A program made the translations under genes and the position numbers. From contig NC_064820.1 of assembly GCF_024166365.1 (NCBI RefSeq), positions 135,490,001 to 135,554,000 on the forward strand: a DNA stretch of 64,000 nt. The letters run 5' to 3'. Positions 57,603 to 64,000 of the stretch are shown piece after piece. The notes under the pieces were generated by a model. It ran no database searches. It was not told the DNA's origin and saw nothing but the letters and a program-made list of their open reading frames with translations. The stretch comes from Elephas maximus indicus. Its lineage: Eukaryota > Chordata > Mammalia > Proboscidea > Elephantidae. Every line of letters starts with the position of its first letter. Within the stretch, counting starts at the first letter, position 1.

Positions 57603-57763
57603 CGGGGTACTGGGTTTCTCTTGGGGGCAATGAAAGTGCTCTAAAATTGATTGTGGTGATGGATACACAACTCTGTGAATACATTAAAAGCCGTTATACA
57701 ATTTAAATGGAAAATTTTACAGCATATGAATTATATTTCAATAAAGCTGTTTTAAAAATGGGT

Positions 57764-58136
57764 ATGTAAAGCAAATGTAAAACCATGCAATTATTCTTCA
57801 GGTTGGTATATTTAGTGAGTAATTAACATATATCACCAATTAATGTTTTCGTCAACATAATTCCTTTGAAAATACAATGGTTTGAAAAGGAAAACCCAGA
57901 CTCCTAAAATTACCTCCTCTGATTAGACTACTAGAATTGGAAATGTTATTCTATATATTCTGCTTCCCTGAAATCATCTTAATCACCATATAGCTCTTTC
58001 CTTATTCTGTCTTCACTGAAGTCAAGGGTCTTCTGGAAGTATTCATTATGGGCCGCTGTGGGGAAAAAAAATAACTAACCCTAACCAATTAACTCTTATA
58101 AGTTTTCAACTCTGTTGTTGCTCTTTTCTAACAGTT
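57764..58136. other. SNX2 intron 6, no recognised feature
   Basis: No gene or clear repeat. Confidence 0.5.
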
Positions 58137-58559
58137 TACAGCCATACCTCATTTAATTGCACTACACTTTACTGTGCTTTACAGACATGACACTTTTTTT
58201 ACAAATCAAAAGTCTGTGGCAACCTTGAGTCGAGCTAATCTATCAGCACCATTTTTCCAACAGCATGTGCTCACTTCCTGTCTCTATGTCACGTTTTGGT
58301 AATTCTTACAATATTTCAAACCTTTTCATTATTATTATATTTGTTATAGTGACCTGTGATCAGTGATCTTTGATGTTACCATTATAAATGTTTTAGGTGC
58401 CACGAACCACGTCCATATAAGATGGTGAAATTAATCAGTAAATGTTGCATGTGTTTTGACTGCTCCATCAACTGGCCATTTCTCCATCTCCTCAGGCCTC
58501 CCTATTTCCTGAGACGGGACAATATTGAAATTAGGACAAGTGTTCAAGTGAAAGGAAGT

Positions 58560-60257
58560 CACTAGTCTTTCCAAAACTAAAAATGATTAAGCTTAGCAAG
58601 GAAGGCATGTCAAAAGCCGAGATAGGCCAAAAGCTAGGCCTCCTGCACCAGTTTGCCAAGTTGTGAACGCAAAGGAAAAGTTCTTGAATGAAATTAAAAG
58701 TGTTACTCCAGTGAACACAGGAATGATAAGAAAGAGAAATGACCTTATTGCTGATATGGAGAAAAGTTTTAGTTGTCTGGAGAGATCAAACCAGCCAGAA
58801 CATTCCCTTAAGCCAAAGCCTAATCTAGAGCAAGGCCCTAACTCTCTTCAATTCTGTGAGGCTGAGAGAAGTGAGGAAGCTGCAGAAGCAAAGTGTGAAC
58901 TTAGCAGAGGTTGGTTCATGAGGTTTAAGGAAAGCAGCCGTCTCCATAACATAAAGTGCAAGGTGAAGCAGTAAGTGCTGATGCAGAAGCTGCAGCAAGT
59001 CATCCAGAAGATCTGGCTGAGATAACTGATGAGCGGGCTACACTAAGCAACAGATTTTCAATGCAGACAAACAGCCTTCCATTGGAAAAGCTGCCGCCTA
59101 GGACTTTTATAGCTAGAGAGGAGATATTAACGCCTGGCTTCAAAACAGCTTCAAAGGACAGGCTGACTCTCTTGTCAGGGGCTAGTGCAGTTGAAGCCAA
59201 TGCACATTTACCATCCTGAAAACCCTAGGGTCCTTAAGAATTATGGTAAATCTACTCTGCCTGTGCTCTATAAATGGAACAACAAAGCCTGGATGACAGC
59301 ACATCTGTTTACGACATGGTTTACTAAATATTTTAAGCCCATTATTGAGACCTACTGCTCAGAAAAAAAAGATTCCTATTAAAATATTACTGCTCATTGA
59401 CAAGGCACCTGGTCACCCAAGAGTTCTGATGGAGAGGTACAAGGAGGTTAATATTGTTTTCATGCTGCTAACACAACATCCACTCTGCAGCCCATGGATT
59501 AAGGAGTAATTTTGACTTTCAAGTCTTATTCTTTAAGAGATACATTTCATAAAGCTATAGCTGCCAGAGATAGTGATTCTTTTGATGGTTATGGGCAAAG
59601 TAAATTGAAAATCTTCTGGAAAGGATTCGCCATTCTAGATGCCATTAAGGACATTCATAATTTATGGGAGGAGGTCAAAGTATCAACATTAACAGGAGTT
59701 TGGAAGAAGGTGATTCCAACCCTCATGGATGACTTTGAGGGGTTTAAGACTTCAGTGGAGGAAGTAACTGCAGAGGTAGTGGAAACAACAAGAAAACCAG
59801 AATTAAAAGTGGAGCCTGAAGATGTGAATGAATTGCTGCTATCTCATGGTAAAATTTTAACAGACGAAGGGTTACTTCTTACCACTTTCTTGAGATGGAA
59901 TCTACTCTGAGTGAAAATGCTGTGGGCGTTGCTGAAATGACACAAAGGACTTGGAATGTTATATAAACAGTCAATAAAGCAAGGCCAGGGTTTGAGAGGA
60001 CTGACTCTAATTTTGAAAGAAGTTCTACTGTAGGTCAAATGCTATCAAACAGCATTGCATGCCACAAACAAATCTTTCAGGAACAGAAGAATCCATCAAT
60101 GGGGCAAAGTTCACTGTTATCTTATTTTAGGAAATTGCCACAGCCACCCCAATCTTCAGCAACCACCACCCTGATCAGTCAACAGCCATCAACATCCAGC
60201 CAAGGCCCTCCACCACTAAAAAGATTACAACTGGCTGATGGGTCACATGATGATTAG
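58560..60257 (+). pseudogene. Tigger1 transposase remnant
   Basis: Pieces open at 58663-58974 (N-terminal CENP-B-type DNA-binding region, REEIKSVTPVNT-like start as NEIKSVTPVNTGMIRKRN), 58956-59219, 59185-59382 ([18 protein letters not shown]), 59512-59910 ([20 protein letters not shown]) and 60039-60257 ([18 protein letters not shown]). The second catalytic region reads IDKAPGHP, with Lys where Asn is usual next to the Asp (codon about 59399-59401). Frameshifts exclude activity. Confidence 0.9.
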
Positions 60258-60343
60258 TATGTTTTGGCAACAAAGTATTTTTTATTAAGGTATGTATGTT
60301 GTTTTTATAGACATAATGCTATTACATACTTAATAGACTACCA

Positions 60344-60388
60344 AAGCAAACCTGTTTCTGTCAAGTTGATTCTAACTCATAGCAACTA
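60344..60388 (-). repeat. AfroSINE tail fragment in Tigger1
   Basis: ctgtttctgtcaagttgatt followed by ctaactcatagcaact, between Tigger1 sequences that are otherwise contiguous. Short flanks ctac on both sides. Confidence 0.75.
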
Positions 60389-60503
60389 CAGTATAGCATA
60401 AACCATAAATTTTATGTGGACTGGGAAACCAAAATATTTGTGAAAGTCACTTTATTGTGGTGGTCTGGAATCAAACCCCAAATATATCTGAGGTATGTCT
60501 GTA

Positions 60504-61151
60504 CATGAAATAGTGTCTCTAAGTCAACCAAAGCCCTATAAAAGTGGCAACATTTATGTGCTTCTGAAAAGAGTCCTCTTCCTTTAGTGGGAAGTTACAG
60601 CTTCCCAGCAAAGGGAAAAAGTTACTACTCTTATTCCACCACCCTGCTGTAAGTGTTCATTACTTGAAAAGCACTATGTCATTAAAACGGACTCTCACTT
60701 TTTAAATTTTTTGTAGAAATGTATCCATTTTTATTTAAAAATTTTTTTATGAACATAACTAAACAGCAAGTTAGGTCAAAAAGTGAAGAATGTCATCCTT
60801 AAACACTGTGCTCTTTAAAAAAATTATCTATATAAGACCAATGGACAACAGTTACTCTAAAGCACGGATGAGAAGGTGGGGTGGGGAGTAGGCAGTCAGA
60901 CTAAGTTAATGGGAGTGAAACAACTAGAATAGAAATGAGAATGTTGACACAATGTGAAGAATGTAACCAATGACACAAACATTATGTGTATAGACTGCTG
61001 CATGGGAACCTGTTTTGCTGTATTTTCACCAAAAATATTTCTTAAAAAATGTATAAATAATGTGTAATTTTTAAGTGATTGCTGTTGTCACTGGTTGGAT
61101 ACCAGGGGGTTCAGAAATCAATTTGTTACCCACTTTTAATAACTGTTCAAG
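60504..61151. other. SNX2 intron 6, mostly unassigned
   Basis: The part at about 60820-61020 (ggtggggtggggagtaggca; aaatgagaatgttgacacaa) may be an old L1 3' end. No gene. Confidence 0.4.
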
Positions 61152-61161
61152 ATTTTATAGC

Positions 61162-62665
61162 GCATTAGAGAAATGCAAATCAAAACTACAATGAGATACC
61201 ATCTCACCCCAACAAGGCCAGCATTAATTCAAAAAACACAAAATAATAATTGCTGGAGAGGTTGTGGAGAGACTGGAATACTTATATACTGCTGGTGGGA
61301 ATGTAACATGGTACAACCATTTTGGAAATCGATTTGGCACTTCCTTAAAAAGCAAGAAATAGAATTACCATACGATCCAGCAATCCCACTCCTTGCAATA
61401 TATCCTAGAGAAATAAGAGCTGTCGCACAAATAGATATATATGCACACTCATGTTCATTGCAGCACTGTTCACGATAGCAAAAAGATGGAAACAACCTAG
61501 ATGCCCATCAATGGATGAATGCATAAACAAATTATGGTATATTCACACAATGGAATACTACGCAATGATAAAGAACAATGATGAATCTGTGAAACATCTC
61601 ATAACATGGATGAACCTGGAAGGCACCATGCTGAGTGAAATTAGTTGTAAAAGGACAAATATTGTATAAGACCACTATTATAAGGACTCAAGAAAAGGTT
61701 TAAACACAGAAGAAAACATTCTTTGATGGTTAGGAGGGTGGGGAGGGAGGTAAAGGGGTATTCACCAACTAGATAATAGATAAGAATTATCCTAGGTGAA
61801 GGAAAGGACAACACACAATACAGGGGAAGTCAGCACAATTGGACTAAACCAAAAGCTAGTAAGTTTCCTGAACACAACCAAACACTCTGAGGGACAGAGT
61901 AGCAGGGGCAGGGGTCTGGGAATCATGGTTTCAGGGAATATCTAGGTCAACTGGCATAACAAAGTTTATTAAGAAAATATTTTGCATCCCACTTTGGTAA
62001 GTGCATCTGGGGTCTTAAAAGTTAGCGAGCAGTCATCTAATATACATCAACTGGTCCCCACAGGGAGCAAAGGAGAATGAAGAACACCAAAGACACAAGG
62101 AAAATACTGGCCCAAGAGACAGAAAGGGCCACATAAACCAGAGACTCCAACAGCGTGAGACCAGAAGAACTAGATGATGCCTGGCTACCACTAATGACCA
62201 CCCTGACAAGGAACACAACAGAGTTCCTAATGGAGCAGGAGAAAAGTGGGGTACAGAACCCAAATTCTAGTAAAAAAGACCAGACTTAATGGTCTGACTG
62301 AAACTGGAAGAACCCTGGAAGACATGGCCCCTGGACTTTCTGTTAGCCCAGAACTGAAACCATTCCCGAAGCCAACTCTTAGACAAAGATCAGACTGGAC
62401 TATAGGACATAAAATGATATTTGTGAAGAGAGTGCTTCTTAGCTCAAGTAGATACACTAGACTAAATGGGCAGCTCCTGTCCAGAGGCGAAATGAGAAGG
62501 CAGAAAGGGGACAGGTGCTTGTTGAGTGGACACAGGAAACTCGGGGTGGAAAGGAGGAGTATGCTGTCACATTACAGGGAGAGCACCTAGGATTACGTAA
62601 CAATGTGTGTATAAAGTTTTGTATAAGAAACTAACATGAACTGTAAACTTTCACTTAAAGCACAA
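61162..62665 (+). mobile_element. 5'-truncated L1 (ORF2 end and 3' UTR)
   Basis: Last 1.5 kb of an L1 related to the copy at 47631. Flanks gattttatagc and ggttttatggc fit an 11-bp duplication with two mismatches. The ORF2 C-terminus, including [20 protein letters not shown], is open at 61173-61478, then frameshifts to 61451-61669. The G-rich tract is near 61735. Confidence 0.9.
61173..61681 (+). pseudogene. L1 ORF2 C-terminal remnant
   Basis: Zinc-knuckle region open in one frame, then [18 protein letters not shown] and EYYAMIKNNDESVKHLIT in another. Not functional because the enzyme domains are missing. Confidence 0.9.
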
Positions 62666-62944
62666 AAAAAAAGGTTTTATGGCACATATTTTGAGGAACT
62701 TTGAGTTACTTCAAACTTCATCTTACTATTCTGATCACACTGTTTATATATATATGTACTTCTATATTATGTACATTTTTCCAATTGCCTCAATCGTTTT
62801 TGGAATGAAGTGGCATACAAATAATTTTAAAACAATTTAAATGTATATTGACAGATAATTCCACAAACATATACCATTATTTTTAAAGACTGAAATGTTT
62901 TCTATTTTATGTGAAAAATAAAAACAAACCATAATCATACTAAA

Positions 62945-63183
62945 AGAAGGCAGAATAGAATAATGGTAATAAGAGTGAGATAGCCTGCATTCAAAACTCA
63001 GCTCTGCCACTTAATAGCTGTAATACTTGGGGCATGTTATGTAACTTCGGTGAACCTTAGTTTCCTTCCCTATTAAGTAAGAACAACGATAAATTAATAT
63101 CATAAAGTTGTTAGGAGGACTGAATGAGAGAATCCAGGTAAAGTACTCAGCACAGTAAGCACTCAATGAATGTTAGTTATGCC
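62945..63183 (+). repeat. MIR
   Basis: Well preserved MIR: caaaactcagctctgccact, tatgtaacttcggtgaacct, agtactcagcacagtaagca. Confidence 0.88.
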
Positions 63184-63357
63184 TATAATTTAACTGATAG
63201 TCTTATAATTGGCTACCCAGTCATGTATCTGGATAACAGGACTGTGCCACTGTCTCTTTTTAACCTGTGAAGGCTATAAGAATCAGTAAGAGGGAAGAAT
63301 GCACTTAGGATTTAGTTTCTTATTTCTATTTTAAAATTACATGTGCTGTTTGCTATA

Positions 63358-63530
63358 TGGAGACTCTGGTGGTATAGTGCTTAAGAGTTCTGCTGCTAAC
63401 CAAAAGGCTGGCAGTGCAAACCTATCAGGTGCTCCTTGGAAACCCTACGGGGCAGTTCTACTCTGTCATATTGGGTCGCTATGAGTCGGAATCCACTTGA
63501 TGGCAATGGGTTTGGATTTTTTTGGTTTTT
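63358..63530 (+). repeat. AfroSINE
   Basis: Plus-strand full SINE ending gatggcaatgggtttggatt. Confidence 0.92.
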
Positions 63531-63891
63531 ATTTACTACGTTGCAATAATCTGTCAAAGGTTTAAGACTCAGACAAAAAATTAGATGGAAACACAATGAA
63601 CTTGACCGTGAGAATTTAGTTCTTATTAAATATTTTTTGGTTAATGTGTCAGGACTAGGCTAGCATGCGTCTAGCCACCAAAATGAGAATAATAATTGAT
63701 TGCTTTTCCTCTTTCAGTATATAAAAACAGAGGTACGATATAAAGTCACAGAAAGAGGTAAACAGAAGGGTAAGGTCCCTATATAGACAGTAGAATGCCA
63801 AAAGATACCCACATAATTGTTTAGAAAAGAGAGAAATAAGATTACTAGCTAGACTGGCAGTTTTCCAAGTGTGGTCTGGGATACAGTGAGG
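63531..63891. other. SNX2 intron 6, no recognised feature
   Basis: No gene or clear repeat. The minus-strand open stretch 63655-63972 runs into the SINE and has no motif. Confidence 0.5.
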
Positions 63892-64000
63892 AATACCCAT
63901 TGCTGTTGAGTCAATTCTGACACACAGCAACCCTACAGGACCAGGTAGAACTGCCAACCTTTTGGTTAGCATCCATGCTCTTAACTACTACACCACCAGG
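63892..64000 (-). repeat. AfroSINE, cut by window end
   Basis: Minus-strand SINE; tail cccattgctgttgagtcaat, running to caccaccagg at the edge. A block of the middle is missing. Confidence 0.88.

Larger units (their letters stand above)
56699..57763 (+). repeat. Old L1 3' end split by an LTR
   Basis: tatgattctatttacatgaa and aagaaaatggctgcctagga before the LTR; gggggcaatgaaagtgctct, ttgtggtgatggatacacaa and ttatatttcaataaagctgt after it. Typical L1M 3' UTR wording. It contains the LTR at 56913-57602. Confidence 0.75.
58139..60501 (+). mobile_element. Tigger1 DNA transposon (pogo-type), nearly complete, inactive
   Basis: The ends are cagccatacctca and the complement ...tgaggtatgtctg, flanked by TA at 58137-58138 and 60502-60503, the standard target duplication of this superfamily. 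The length (about 2.36 kb) is close to the human Tigger1 consensus of about 2.4 kb. The interior holds the CENP-B-like transposase in broken frames. A 45-base AfroSINE fragment lies near the 3' end. A eutherian-age fossil. Confidence 0.93.

Noticed and set aside
58076..58088. Telomere-like ctaaccctaacc
   Set aside because: Only two units, no array. Chance occurrence.
55532..64000. SNX2 exons 1-6
   Set aside because: I looked on the minus strand for the remaining PX-domain coding sequence and found none. They should lie beyond base 64000.
1..64000. CRISPR arrays, prokaryotic operons, tRNA or snRNA genes
   Set aside because: No regularly spaced direct repeats and no intact small RNA gene recognised. 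The tRNA-like parts seen are SINE heads.

Overview
This is a stretch of mammalian nuclear DNA, most likely from an afrotherian of the elephant type. The clue is the repeat content: about two dozen copies of a tRNA-headed SINE with the AfroSINE signature (a tail around gagtcgattctgactcat when read in reverse), RTE-type LINEs whose 3' end shares that tail, a LINE-1 lineage with its own 3' UTR, and mammal-wide repeats (MIR, L2, MLT1, Tigger1). The species is an inference; the family assignments rest on sequence recognition, not on a search.

The only host gene recognised is SNX2 (sorting nexin 2), on the minus strand. Nine consecutive coding exons are readable at 55453-55531, 41396-41471, 40381-40494, 40032-40125, 38472-38677, 29482-29625, 28157-28237, 27960-28031 and 26600-26650. 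They encode the last 304 residues (216-519 in human numbering): the end of the PX domain, the amphipathic helix and the whole BAR domain, through to the stop codon. All splice phases agree and no exon is disrupted. The 5' exons are not in the window and should lie beyond base 64000. One intron appears to use a GC donor.

Layout. Bases 1-26170 lie downstream of SNX2 and are almost wholly repeats. A MaLR-type endogenous retrovirus is at 1-2654. An ancient L1 (about 3955-13200) has been broken up by an LTR, a younger 5'-truncated L1, an RTE and a SINE. An MLT1 remnant, a second RTE, L2 and MIR remnants and a mariner-type transposon follow. Bases 26170-55531 hold the SNX2 exons. Their introns carry AfroSINEs, an RTE with a 5' inversion (34847-37974), L2/MIR remnants and a full-length young L1 (47631-54958) with an open ORF1. 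Bases 55532-64000 are the start of the next intron upstream, with an RTE tail, an L1 3' end split by an LTR that is itself split by an AfroSINE, a nearly complete Tigger1 DNA transposon with TA flanks, an L1 3' end and more SINEs.

No operons, CRISPR arrays or prokaryotic features were seen. I saw no undescribed biological system. The items worth a second look are the retrotransposition footprints, the monomeric 5' UTR of the full-length L1, and the GC-AG intron of SNX2.
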